Part shown: positions 1 through 10,075 of the stretch, in pieces | Position numbering within the stretch: the first letter of the stretch is position 1 | Layout: each line of letters begins with the position of its first letter | Origin: Zygnema cylindricum | Taxonomy: Eukaryota > Streptophyta > Zygnematophyceae > Zygnematales > Zygnemataceae | Assembly: GCA_037447655.1 (NCBI GenBank) | Contig: JBBHKE010000339.1 | Coordinates: forward strand, 404,552-468,551 | Direction: 5' to 3' | Length of the DNA: 64,000 bases | Notes under the pieces: model-generated | The model's database searches: none | Told to the model about the DNA's origin: nothing | The model's input: the letters and a program-made list of their open reading frames with translations, nothing else | Translations under genes and position numbers: made by a program

Positions 1-8
1 CTAAAAAG

Positions 9-545
9 TTGGCACCAAAATTCACGCGCCCATTCACAATTTTGTCCCGTGTGGGCGACGTAGCTTACAGGTTGGACATCCCGACGGACTGGCATATCCA
101 CAATGTTTTCCATGTTTCACTCCTTAAACCATTCCGGGATCCTGATTCAGTGTTCCCTAATCGACGACGGCATACTCCTCTACCACCCGTTCACGGTACC
201 TCAAACGAGTATGAGGTGGAAGAGATTCTTCAGTCACGCCCCTCTCGGAATGCGACCTCCACCCAATACTTGGTACGTTGGAAAGGTTACGGTGCTGAGG
301 ACGACTCTTGGGTGGACGAGAAGGATCTGCATTCCCCGGAGTTGCAACGCCGGTTTCGGCAGAGCGAGGACACTCAGCTTTACCAGAGGGGAAATCGCAG
401 CGGCCGCAACAAAAGAGCGAATCGCAGTGGCGCAACCATCGCAATCATATTAGGGACGCGGCAAAGAACCGCAGCGACGATGTTACCACACTGCAGCGCC
501 GTAGCAGCGCAGCTACCGCAGCGCAATATGGTCACGATGACGTAA
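9..545 (+). CDS. Ty3/gypsy integrase C-terminus with chromodomain (partial polyprotein, 5' end outside window)
   Basis: This is the last part of a chromovirus Pol polyprotein. Residues 1-45 resemble the integrase C-terminal beta-barrel (PFTILSRVGDVAYRLDIP, then HNVFHVSLLKPF). Residues about 67-118 form a chromodomain: YEVEEIL, then YLVRWKGYG, then DSWVDEKDL with the aromatic cage residues Y, W and W in place. In chromoviruses this module guides integration to particular chromatin. The apparent start is only the window edge; the frame is open from the first bases. The stop is at 543-545, and the residues after about 120 look like random translation of a GCAGC-rich stretch, so the natural stop may have been lost. 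It is one of the best preserved reading frames here. Confidence 0.88.
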   Translation: MAPKFTRPFTILSRVGDVAYRLDIPTDWHIHNVFHVSLLKPFRDPDSVFPNRRRHTPLPPVHGTSNEYEVEEILQSRPSRNATSTQYLVRWKGYGAEDDSWVDEKDLHSPELQRRFRQSEDTQLYQRGNRSGRNKRANRSGATIAIILGTRQRTAATMLPHCSAVAAQLPQRNMVTMT

Positions 546-660
546 GAGGATCGCAGCACCACCGTTGCGGTGACAGGAAAGCGCAACGGCGCAATTGTGT
601 TTCACTATGTAGGTGACGACGAACCCTCGGTTCCGCCGCAGCAGCGCAGTTTTATAAATG
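366..660. repeat. GCGCAGC-rich low-complexity stretch
   Basis: The stretch is packed with irregular GCAGCG, GCGCAGC and GCGCAAC words and overlaps the tail of the integrase frame. A TATA-like TTTATAAATG lies at about 650. The same vocabulary returns at 2225-2335 in the putative LTR, and in family D LTRs at 17.6-18.0 kb and 21.06-21.35 kb. It may be LTR U3 sequence, but I could not define ends. Confidence 0.55.
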
Positions 661-667
661 TTGGATA

Positions 668-2125
668 ATGCGATACCCTCGCACGCTGCGACGCTTCGCA
701 CAGCCCAAGAGTGAAACCCTCAACCCCCGGGAATACGGATGTCATTCGTCCTCACAACCATCCCAGTCTCGGCAGCTTGGAAACTGCTTCTCTATGCACA
801 ATAAGTCTACCTCCGCTTCTGGAGCTACCGGAATTGTCTGGTTCAGCCGTGTCTATGGCGTCGTCGTCCTCTCCACCCTCGAAAAGAAGAGACTGGTACG
901 GGTGGGACAAGGAGACCCGAGCCGTCCCGAGAGATTGCTGAGGGCGGCGGAAGCCATGGTGGAAGCAAGCAGGCGAAGAGAGGTAGAAGTGGAGCCGGAA
1001 TCGGAGGATAGTGTTAGTTGCGAGGCAGGACCGGCGGAGACCAGTGGAGGGGAGGGGTCAGAGAACTCACAGGACCCTGAGTACACCCCGACCTGGGAAG
1101 GTGATCAAGAACTTCAAGCAGACCATGAGCTGTCGGAGGCGGAAGAGCCGGAACGCGAACCAACGCCTCCGCCAATTGAGGAGCGCGCCTCAGATTTGGA
1201 GGTGACGCGGGACCCAAACAAAGAGAGTACCGCAGACGAACAGTCGTCTGAAAGCGCGGAGAGAAAGGCGGAGGAACAATACCCCAGCGGTGACGATGTG
1301 TTCCTCTTGCGCGAAAACCGGCGAGATTCGGAGGAGGAGAGTGAACAGGGAGAGGAAATTCCCGACTACCTCTTCCCACTACCGGTCGACACCCAGCATC
1401 CGGACCTCGCCTTCAGCTTCGCCAAAAGGTTTTATTGGGACCCCTCAGAGTGGCCCAAAGAATAGCGTATAAGGAAGCCTGGAGATCCTATCCGCATCGC
1501 TGCCAACGTTCCGTCACACCCAGCGTGGAATTTCATGCGGACCAAGGACCTGGGGAATAATCATAAGGGCTATGTGCAGCTGAATCCTCACACCTTACCG
1601 TTCGTAGAGGTGGTGGAGGAAAACTACAGGTACAGAATTGACGTTCCCGGGTTACTTCGCCATTATCACCCGTGGGATGTCCGCCTCCACGACATCATCT
1701 CTCGAGCGGAAGTCACCCCTGAAGTGCGAGTACTCAAGCTGGCTCGAAGGAATGCTCTGCAGCGGGCCCGAGCTGCAAGAAAACACGTGTCCTTCAAATT
1801 ACGAAAGGTACCTCGGTGGGAACCGGCGGACGAGGAACCAGAGGAAGCTACCCCAGGGGCTGAACCCGGAGAACCCAGGATTCCGGCACCCGAGGAGCCT
1901 GCACCTGCGGACGTTCCGCAGCAAACCGAAGTACCCATGGAGGAAGCGGAAAATCAGGTTCGGGAACGAATTACTCGGCGGCGGTTGGCAGCTGCAGATC
2001 GTCACATCGCGTTACTGGAGACCCGATGTGAACAGCTCCAACATCAACTCGACGTCCTTCGCCAGGAGTTCGAGAAGTATCGTGAAGAAACATACGACAT
2101 ACTCCGGCAACTGCAGTTTCCCTGA
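668..2125 (+). CDS. Unknown acidic/coiled-coil reading frame with one in-frame UAG at 1463-1465
   Basis: Two open stretches, 668-1465 and 1535-2125, lie in the same frame, with only the TAG at 1463-1465 between them (codons 1466-1534 are open and read on sensibly). The first half is very acidic (many E, D, S, P). The second begins with a basic region (RIRKPGDPIRIA) and ends with a helical coiled-coil-like stretch (ALLETRCEQLQHQLDVLRQE). I recognise no family. It lies after a chromodomain integrase and before a putative LTR, so it could be an extra 3' ORF of that element or the only ORF of a second, non-autonomous one. An alternative N-terminus (MASSSSPPSKRRDW, from 855 in another frame) may be the real start after a frameshift. 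Function unknown. Confidence 0.5.
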
Positions 2126-2170
2126 CTCCATCAAAGTTCAGCGGGACGCTGAATCCTTAGTGGAAGGCAC

Positions 2171-2590
2171 TGTAACAGGGTTACAGAATTGGGTACTTAG
2201 TAGTTAGGGCTAGGCTGCTATAGTTGCGATTTTAGAGCAGCGCAGTTGCGATGCCAGACCAGCGCAGCATAGCAGCACAACAACTTAGTAGCGCAGCAGC
2301 GTAGCGGCGCAGCATAGCAACGCCGCAGAATGTAGATTGAACTGTATAGTTCTAGAAGGAAGTTTTGGATAGATCTCGGTTGACCGTGAAGGTCCACGTG
2401 TACAATTGTATAGTACTAAGTTGACTAGCAGTTAGTTAGTTTAAATAGTCGAGTAAGACCTAGTGATTGACACCTGAAGTAGACCTACGCAGCCAGCGCA
2501 ACCTTGTACTCTCCTTTCAATTAATAAAGCCAACTTAGTCTGTGAGTTCTACGTGCCCTGCTGTTGCTACGGGGAGGTCCTTGGTGTCTT
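2171..2590 (+). mobile_element. Putative 3' LTR of the gypsy element (ends uncertain)
   Basis: It begins with TGTAACAGGGTTACA just after the coding region. It holds a GCAGC-rich block (2225-2335), a TATA-like TTTAAATAG (about 2438) and an AATAAA signal (about 2523), in normal LTR order. No second copy lies in the window, so the right end is a guess; by about 2640 the sequence is family E LTR. Confidence 0.5.
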
Positions 2591-2599
2591 CCGCTGTGC

Positions 2600-3055
2600 A
2601 CTGTGGTGTGTTGTGGTATATTGTTGCCTCTTTTACATTTATCAAAACAATGGCAGTCTGTTTTCTGCATCTTTGACCTGTTGTTGTGATCACTCTGTTT
2701 GGTTCTTTCATGTGAAACTTTATGGAGTTATTCTATAATATAGAATCTATATGTGTGTAAAGTTTCATTGTGTTCCAATATATCTGTAAGATTCTATGAA
2801 CAGTCTAAGTGGTTAGTTTGTGAAGTTGTCAGCTATTTTTGGGAAACTCTGGAGCTTATATCTTCTAGATGCCTTGGTGGGCTTGGATGTTACTTTGGGA
2901 GTTTAATGTGTATATAGTATACTGCACATTGGCACAGTTTGGGGTGATTTTTTTTATTGTGGAGTAATCTGTGTTGTCTGAAACACTATTGTTTTTGAGG
3001 TAGTCTGTGGGTGTTTCCGTGAGTAATCCATGGCTGAAATAGACTATGGACAACA
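2600..3055 (+). mobile_element. Family E copia LTR, 3' part
   Basis: From about 2644 to the terminal CAACA at 3051-3055 this matches the end of the solo E LTR at 23,923-25,185 and the reverse complements of the E LTRs at 18.9, 40.4 and 42.7 kb. Shared landmarks are GGCAGTCTGTTTTCTGC, GGTAGTCTGTGG and CTATGGACAACA. The 5' part is missing. Confidence 0.75.
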
Positions 3056-3830
3056 GGAAAATGGGGCATGATGCGCGAATATGTCCAGAAAAAACTGCTA
3101 CTTGTACACATTGCAAGCAAAAAGGACATTATGTCCAATGTTGTCATATAAAGAACCTAGAATTTTCTTATCAAAACCAAACTAACAGTGGTGGCATTCC
3201 TGCTTGATCCGCAAGACCAATTCAACCGGTTAACGAACATGGAAAAGACACCACTCCACCTAAGGTATATCGAAGAGATAGAGAACATTTGGAAATGCAA
3301 GAGCAAATGGCGGTCAAGATGAAGAAGCAGTTTGCAGCCTTCATGGCTCAAATGAAGCCACAATTTACAAGCATGGCTTACACTGTTGTACACATGCCCA
3401 CGTTGGCATGTCAAATCTTATGAGACTCCACCGTCCAACAACGAGAGGCTACGTTTGATAAAGGTTCGACCGATTAAAGCCGTGACGGTGAAACTCCTAA
3501 CACGCATATTTCGTTGTCATTTACTAAAAAACCCTCTCCTCCCATGTTCGAAATCGCTTCAACCATCGCGGTTGAAGCCTCAACATAGTAGATCGAACCA
3601 TACATCAAGCACATCAAGTGAAAGAACGCTTGTGCATTCTATCCACTATGATTTGTGACACTTCAAATTTTCGTTCTACCTCCGGTAGGTCAGTTGCAGT
3701 AACCGCTTTACAAGCACTGCAGGTGCATAGAAATCTTGCTGCTATTCAACCTATTTTTGTAGAGAAGCGATATTCCCTCGATCGTAAAATCAGTTTTTTG
3801 GATAACAGAAATGGTCCATTTTGATCAATG
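3056..3830 (+). pseudogene. Gag zinc knuckle and following region of DG gypsy element
   Basis: Translation from 3064 gives MGHDARICPE followed by CTHCKQKGHYVQCC, a C-x2-C-x4-H-x4-C nucleic-acid-binding knuckle, with the tail of a preceding one cut off by the E LTR. Downstream is a Gln/Met/Lys-rich segment (MQEQMAVKMKKQF) of nucleocapsid or spacer type, then decayed sequence with several stops up to the protease. I assign it to the same element as the protease and methyltransferase because it is contiguous, same strand and in the expected order, but no LTR confirms this. Confidence 0.55.
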
Positions 3831-4357
3831 GTATAGCCCCTTCCCTGCCCCTCATGGATACGAGTGGAAAGCCGGTGATATTGGGCTCTAGCTTTGCACT
3901 TAAGCTTAGTCTAACTCGAAACAAGTTTCAACCTATTCCGACTCGCTTGTTAACATCAGCGGATATAACCGAGCCAGTTTTAGGAATCACTAACGAACCG
4001 CTCGTCTTCCGGTTCCAAAATGGAACGGACAATGACTTTGCATAGATCTCGGTTCACGCTTTAGTCACTAAATGTAGTGACTCTGAATGCATAGTGGGAC
4101 AGGACGTTATATTTCGTGTAGGGGGTGGAGTTGACATGAATGATCAAACATTTTCTTATAGGCCCACTAACTTCCCAGAACGCACAATGTACATTTTGCT
4201 AATTTTCGCTAAAAAACCCATGCTTGCTATGGCGCATATGGCCACCTTCATAAGTGCATTTTCAGGGAATTCTTTGGGGGCCGAAATACTTCATTTATTG
4301 CCAGGGAAGAAATTTTGCCTGATTGTTCTTACTTGCGAGAAATTTTCAGCGACATAG
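3821..4357 (+). pseudogene. Retropepsin domain of DG gypsy element, one in-frame TAG
   Basis: Frames 3821-4045 and 4094-4357 are the same frame, separated by the TAG at 4043-4045. The active-site segment reads PLMDTSGKPVILGSSFA, a decayed version of the retropepsin L-D-T-G-A signature. After the stop come HALVTKCSDSECIVGQDVIF and a DMNDQTFSYRPTNF stretch, the usual second half of gypsy proteases (hydrophobic strand, then G-Q-D). It would cleave the polyprotein; the D-T-S-G core and the stop suggest it is inactive. Confidence 0.7.
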
Positions 4358-4520
4358 GATATCTTATAGATACGAGGGAATTTGATCGCATCTATAACCA
4401 AACCTTCTCAATTCCACTATATCAGTGTCTCCTCCAATCCAAATCCCTAAAAACTTGTCTGGGTTTCTTCCCATTTGTTCGAATCCGGTCCAATTAAGAC
4501 CTCATCCAAATAGATTGGTG

Positions 4521-5526
4521 ATTTTGGACCTCTTCGCTGGAATTGGCACTTCCCTTCTTTTTCTGTCTTCGAAATGGATTATTAATCCGTTTTTATTATT
4601 TTGTCGAGATTGATCCTTTAGCACGAAAAGCACACATCATTGTAATCTGTTGCATTCCCAATACCCGCATTTATTACCAAAATCCGCATACCAGCATATG
4701 CAAACTGCTCACCCACAAGACATCCGAATTCTGGGCAAACATCAATTACTGGATATTGGTCCAATCGATCTGGTTTTTGGCGGATGGGAGTGCCCAGAAA
4801 TGTCGCGGGCCAAGAAAGACCTTGGATTGGCGGATCCCCGAACCAAAATATTTTTTGAATTTGTTTGCATCCTTCAGTTTTGCACTTTAGAGCATCATAT
4901 GGGATATATCTTGGAAAATGTCGCAGCGTGTAATTACCCAAGACCTACGGTCTTGGCTGATTATAAGCGGATAGAACAATTAATATGCCCCGCCATTTAT
5001 TATTGATGCCGCTCGCCATGGTTCAGTAGCACACCGGGTTGGCTCCAAATGGATGAACCTGATTGATATTGGTCGACTCCGTGAGGCTAACGTGTCAGTT
5101 CGTCCTCCTCATACAGACATTCAGGCTGCCCTTCTTCCTTTCGATAAGGTGCTGCCTTGCATTCAAAAGAACTATCCCGACAATTTCAATATCAATGTCC
5201 CGAGTCAACCTCTCAAGGTTCTTCCTACCTTAGTTTCTTACCCACATTTGCATGAATTCTCTAATGACGGTCCTGGTATGCTCCGAAACATTCATACCGG
5301 TGAGCTCGAAGAGACTACTTTTACAGAGTGAGAACACCTCTTGCATTTCATCCTTGGCACTACAACAGCTTTTAGTGTTACGGAACGTGAAAGATGCACT
5401 TTATTAGATCTTGTTATTGACCCGCATTCTTTGTCTTTTATTTTAGGTCTTGGGTTTGCAACTGGTCGCCACTCTCAGGCACATCTGTCTCAACTAGCTA
5501 GGGGGGGGGAATGCATCACTAAGTAA
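4521..5526 (+). pseudogene. C5 cytosine DNA methyltransferase domain carried by a gypsy retrotransposon (decayed)
   Basis: The conserved C5-MTase blocks occur in canonical order. Motif I is ILDLFAGIGTSL (4521-4556), binding S-adenosylmethionine. Motif II is VEIDPLARKAH (from 4603, shifted frame). Motif IV is DLVFGGWECPEMSRA (4767-4811): the catalytic Cys is kept but in E-C-P rather than P-C-Q. GLADPRTKIFFEF follows as motif V. Motif VI is YILENV (Glu-Asn at 4914-4919). Motif VIII-like DAARHGSVAHRV starts at 5005 after a second frameshift, and TERER (about 5380) precedes the C-terminal end. Frameshifts and stops (for example at 4611, 5004 and 5329) make it inactive. It follows the protease on the same strand and is linked to more polyprotein-like sequence downstream, so I read it as part of the element, not a host gene. 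The motif order excludes a DRM-type (rearranged) enzyme. Confidence 0.8.
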
Positions 5527-5808
5527 ATCGTTTCGTCCCACTCTCAAAGGGACCACATTTCAATTTTTCCTCTTTCCTTCTACAATTCCACCAGTTATGG
5601 AAATCTCTATCTATGATTTCCTCAATCTTAACCATATGTCCTGGTCTTTCGCTGCATACACGGCTGTCTAGTCTGCAAGTTCCATGCATATCTACCCCCT
5701 CCTCATTGGATTGCTGCTTTTCCAATACGTAGTTGGAATCATCTGGTTAATTGCCTTAAACAGACACCTGTGGCTGAAAAGTTAGGACAAACACTTATCA
5801 AAGAATAA
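5527..5808 (+). pseudogene. Further polyprotein remnant of DG element
   Basis: After the methyltransferase a frame from about 5683 reads FHAYLPPPHWIAAFPIRSW and continues through NHLVNCLKQTPVAEKLGQ to a TAA at 5806-5808. This resembles polyprotein linker sequence before a reverse transcriptase, but I cannot assign a domain. The minus-strand copia B5 begins here (junction about 5797-5808); no DG reverse transcriptase or RNase H is found in the window. Confidence 0.4.
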
Positions 5809-6178
5809 ACAATACAATTTGAGAATGTAACTATGGATGTCTTTCCTTCTACTAACACTTTCACATCTAACGATCCTACAAGAGTAGTTGTGACTATCCT
5901 TCCATCCCCATACTCTATCTCTATAGTGGGAATTTTTTTTATCTTAATGAACTGGTGTTTATCCTTACACATGTGCAATGAGGCACCTGAATATACAATC
6001 CAACTTGCTTCACCTTTCAATCCACCGAAAGCACATTTCTGCTCTCGTGGAATTTTTATTTCATTTGTGGCTTCCAACTCCTCATCTAATAGGAGCTCAT
6101 CAACCTCTTCTTTGGATTCCACCTCATGTACCTATGTTAGAAGGGCCTTTTTCTTTCCTCTTGGGGTTCCACCGGTCC
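5797..6178 (-). pseudogene. Copia B5 protease (truncated)
   Basis: On the minus strand, a Glu-rich linker leads to KCAFGGLKGEASWIVYSGAS, then LHMCKDKHQF and a GDGRIVTTT strand. This is the copia retropepsin (W-I-V-D-S-G-A-S-x-H-M), with the catalytic Asp changed to Tyr. It is homologous to the copies at 25.3 and 45.8 kb. The domain breaks off at about 5800 against DG sequence, so integrase, RT and the other LTR are lost. Confidence 0.78.
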
Positions 6179-6189
6179 TCCCCTCCTTT

Positions 6190-6978
6190 TACCGAAGCTC
6201 GGTTAGCTTTGTGTACTCCACAATATAGTGCATTGGTTTCTTACAAAAATGACATAAACCCTTGGGAGCCCTTTGTCTAAACTCGTCGGTCTGATTTTTC
6301 TGCCCCCTCTCTCCGTAATTTCCGATCGGTTTCCGAGAATCCTTGTTCCTCCAATCAGTCCCAGCTGCCAAGGCTTGCCCACTGTTTTCGCCCTTCGGAT
6401 CTCAATCGTATTCTCCTGATTGAGAATCATCTCTACCACTGAGTTCCATATCCACCTTGAGTCTGCCAAGTGATGCACACGGTTGACTATGTTTTCGAAC
6501 TCATCGGGTAACTTCATCAATAAAGAGCTAACCTTTTCCTTTTCACCTTTTCCAACACTCTGTAGTTCCATAAAAAGTGTAGCAAGCTCAGTGCAAAAAT
6601 CCAACATCTTCCTCCTTTTGTATGCATACTCCTTAATTTTTTTATCAGCCAACTGTTGTTGCTGAATCCTACCACTTCGGTATATCTGTATGAGAGCTAC
6701 CCCAAGATTAGATGCCCTCTCTACTTGCAAATGAGGAGATGCTAGCCCTTGAGTAAGATTGAGGAGAATAAAGTGCTTTGCCGCCATATTGTTGAAGTCC
6801 GAGGAATCAGTATCATTCTTTTGTTCCTTGAAATAGGTGACATGAATGCCGAACCTGTTGCTATTGGTGTGGTCATCTCCTTCTCCTTTCCTTTGTCCAC
6901 CACATCCCCTTTGTTTGTCTCCTGTGTTGAAGATGTATCTGTTTTCCTAGTGAATCTGCCTCCTTCACCCTCTAACCA
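6190..6978 (-). pseudogene. Copia B5 gag (UBN2-type)
   Basis: The minus-strand frame at 6203-6787 has the helical copia gag fold (MAAKHFILLNLTQGLAS, KMLDFCTELATLFMEL, LPDEFENIVNRV), with an upstream segment to about 6975 (FMSPISRNKR). The zinc knuckle is CHFCKKPMHYIVEY, with the last Cys lost. The gag N-terminus and LTR end are missing: at about 6978 the gag is fused directly to LTR sequence, an internal deletion. It matches the gags of B1 and B2. Confidence 0.75.
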
Positions 6979-7848
6979 CCTTCACCCTTGTAAAGGCAAG
7001 ACTCCCCTGAGTCGATAACAAAAAGAATCTGTGATTTTGCTTCCCTAAGCAATAAGTTTTGGAGGGTCAAATTTTACCTTTTGAATAGAAGCTCTCTGGG
7101 AGAGAGGGTCCTATCTACCAAATTTTTCTAAGTCCTATCTCTCTCTAAAACTCTATCTACTGACGTACGACACGAATCATGATACTGTGCCGTACAGAAA
7201 GGTACAGCTCCCGGTGTACTTTCTGTACGGATAGTGTATGACAGGGCCGAAAAGTCGACACATGTCATATCCGGATTCGTTTCCGTAATCATTGGAGATG
7301 CCAAAATCCAATATCGTGGTGCCACGTGTCATCCGTTGTGGCGATGAACATAAACCGCCGAAATCTTCTTTCGCAATCTCGACATTCTTTGTGGGCGTCC
7401 GATTGAATGCCGATTTCAATCGTAGCCGTCATAAATATTTTCGCGGTATTTGTTTCCCTATTGAAACAAATGTTTGGTACTTGTTTCTTCTCCGTTCTTG
7501 TAATCCATACTTTTCATAACTTACTCTATGTATCGCGTATATAGTTGCCATTCAATGAATTAGCCTATATGTTAACGTTAATATACTTATTAAGCCCTAC
7601 ATCACTTACCACTAGATGTAGACTTAATGGATGAGTCTATTGGCTACTAGCAGCCTTAATTCACTGTAGGTACCAGGATCAAATCTAGGACCTGAAAGCC
7701 CTTTTAGTAAATCAACCACTTTACTACCCGTAAATGAAGTAATATATTACCAACAAGTGTGGGAATTGGAGGGAGAAGTTATAGGCATATTGCCTCGGCT
7801 TTTTCTTCTACATTGAATTTTTGACATAGAGAGTACCAAAAGAATCAT
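6979..7848 (-). mobile_element. Copia B5 5' LTR (minus strand, both ends eroded)
   Basis: Reverse complement of the family B LTR: compare the ACTCCCCTGAGTCGATA segment near 7005-7020, the CTCTCTGGGAGAGAGGGTCC segment near 7095 and the tRNA-like GGTACCAGGATCAAATC near 7670 with the other B copies. The start end (about 7810-7848) is mutated, and chromovirus sequence follows. Confidence 0.72.
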
Positions 7849-8690
7849 TAAGCTCTTTAGCTGAAAGTCCTCAGTTGAGTCGATCAGATCTAGAGGTTAA
7901 GGAGTTAACTGTGGAGGGCAAACTAACAAATGGAAAGGCTAGTATAGGTGAATTTATTATGATGCTAACTACACTCTATTATTTGAACAATCCTTATGAT
8001 GAAACTCTTAACAACAAACCTATGTTAGGACAGTTAAGTAATGATGACAGTGGACACAATTTGATCAGATTTGAGTCTTTAGTGGAAGCAAAACCATTGA
8101 GAGTTATGGTAGATTCACGTGCTACACATAATTTTATTTCACATAAGTTTGTTGAGGAAAATAAAATTCCTACAGTCATAAGGGAAAAACCTTTACATGT
8201 TCAAGTGGCAAATGGTAATAAGTCCACATTAGATTTACAAACTGACACAATAGAAGTTGACATCTAGGGTCATAAAATGAAAGTTGTGTGTGAAATAATG
8301 AATTAGGGTAGTGAGGAGCTAATATTGGGAAAGCCTTGGTTAACAGAACATAACCCTCAAACTAATTCAAAAACTAACACCTTCAGAGTGAAGTCTGAAA
8401 ACGATTGGAAGGTTTTGCAAGCATTACCTTCAAAGAAGTTGCATAAGAATCATATAAATAACATAACCAAGTTGGGAGTGGAAGGTTTGATTTCTGCTAA
8501 ACAATTTAAAAAGCATTTAAAAGATAAAACAAATCATGCTTTCTTGTTATTAGGAATTGAGGCAGTAACTGATGAAGGGGGGGGAGAAAACACTAACATT
8601 GATGTCATTCCTAAATCAGACACCACTAAAACTCTTGAAAAACAAAAATCTGATTTTGTAACTGACATTAATACATCTGATGCTATTGTT
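7849..8690 (+). pseudogene. Chromovirus protease region (Ty3/gypsy)
   Basis: The reading frames 7875-8267 and 8325 onward carry the protease. The active site is in VMVDSRATHNFISHKF (about 8107-8150), where the usual D-S-G-A-T is D-S-R-A-T. A later segment [14 protein letters not shown] (about 8315-8352) is the characteristic I-L-G-x-x-W-L strand. Two stops lie between. No gag is visible upstream because copia B5 abuts at about 7850. A long charged linker leads into RT. Confidence 0.8.
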
Positions 8691-9560
8691 AAAGGTTTGA
8701 TTTCTAAATTTCAAGATGTTTTCCCAAGTGACTTACCCTCAGGGAGGCCATCTTCTCGAGATGTGGAACATGTGATTAACCTTGAACCTAGATGTATTCC
8801 TCTTGTCACAAGAATTTATAAGCATATCTTCTTTGAGTTGGAGGAGTTAAAGAAACAGATCAAGGAGCTTTTGGCGAAGGGACATTTTCAGCTCAACAAA
8901 ATCAGTGTACAGAGCACCTGTTCTCTTCGTCAAAAAAAAGGACGGACGATGAGGATGTGTGTCGACTATCGTAGTCTGAACAAGATTACGGTGAAGGATA
9001 AGTATCCGTTACTTATAATTTTTGATTTGATAGATCATTTGAAAGGTGCTAAACTATTTTCTTTTATTGATATGCGTAGTGGCTTAATCAGGTGCCAATT
9101 AGAAATGAAGATGTTGATAAAAATGCTTTTAGAACTAGAGTCAGTCATTTTGAATGGATAATGATGCCATTTGGTTTGACGAATGCACCACCTACTTATC
9201 AAAGATTAATGAACCAAACATTTTTAGATTAGATAGATGAGTTTGTTCACGTGTTTATAGATGATTTTTTAATTTACTGCGAATCTAAAGAACAACATGT
9301 AATTCATCTAAGAAAAGTGTTGGAAAGGTTAAGGGAAAGAAAGTTATATGGAAAATTGTCAAAATCAAGCTTTTTTAAAACTGAACAATTATTTTTGGGA
9401 CATATAGTTAGTGGGGAAGGTGTTAAAACAGATCCATCCAAAATTACTATAATACAAAATTGGAAGCAACCCACTAATGTCACATAAGTTAGATCATTTT
9501 TGGGATTGGCAACTTATTACATGAAATTATCAAGAACTTCAGTATGATCGCCGCACCATT
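8691..9560 (+). pseudogene. Chromovirus reverse transcriptase
   Basis: After the N-terminal [17 protein letters not shown] region come [19 protein letters not shown] and FSFIDMRSG, classic gypsy RT motifs. A frameshift near 9092 leads to [20 protein letters not shown] and the catalytic FIDD (9254-9265; Y-x-D-D variant), then LGHIVSGEGVKTDPSK. An in-frame TAG near 9229 and others make it non-functional. It synthesises cDNA from element RNA in functional relatives. Confidence 0.88.
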
Positions 9561-10075
9561 GACGGATTTACTTCAGGAGAATAAGACGTTTGTGTAGGGA
9601 GCCAATCAAGAGAGAGCTTTCGAGGAACTAAAAGGGAAGTTGACCTCTGCCCCTACACTGGTGTATCTAGATCATGTTGGGGAATTTGAAATTCTAATCA
9701 CTACTAATGCATCGGATAAAGGTCTAGGTGCAGTCATAAGTAAAAAAGTCGGCAAACATTTTCATCGTATTGCTTTAGAGTTCAAGAAATTTAATGATGC
9801 TGAAAAAAACTATCCAGCACAAGAAAAAGAATTAATTGCAATTGTTCATGCATTGGTGATATGACGTTGTTATTTTCATACTAAAGAATTTATAGTTCAC
9901 TGTGATAATAAGGAACTCTCCTATCTACAAAGATTTAGTGATGCACAGATTATGACTCGCAGACAGGTTAGGTGGATGCAAAAATTAGCATATTTCAAAT
10001 TTAATTTCAAATATATTCCTAAAAAGACAAATGTAGTCGCAGATCCTTTAAGTAGATGTTTTGAAATATGTGTGA
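9561..10075 (+). pseudogene. Chromovirus RNase H
   Basis: It begins with FEELKGKLTSAPTLVYLDH, then the RNase H core ILITTNASDKGLGAVIS, where the first catalytic Asp is replaced by Thr-Asn context, and EKNYPAQEKELIAIVHAL with the catalytic Glu. After a stop near 9862, FHTKEFIVHCDNKELSYL and TNVVADPLSR follow, the usual end of the RT/RNase H unit. Order and spacing match a gypsy Pol. Confidence 0.83.

Noticed and set aside
4521-5526. Host chromomethylase or DRM gene
   Set aside because: No BAH or chromodomain, no introns apparent, motif order not rearranged, and a retropepsin precedes it directly on the same strand.
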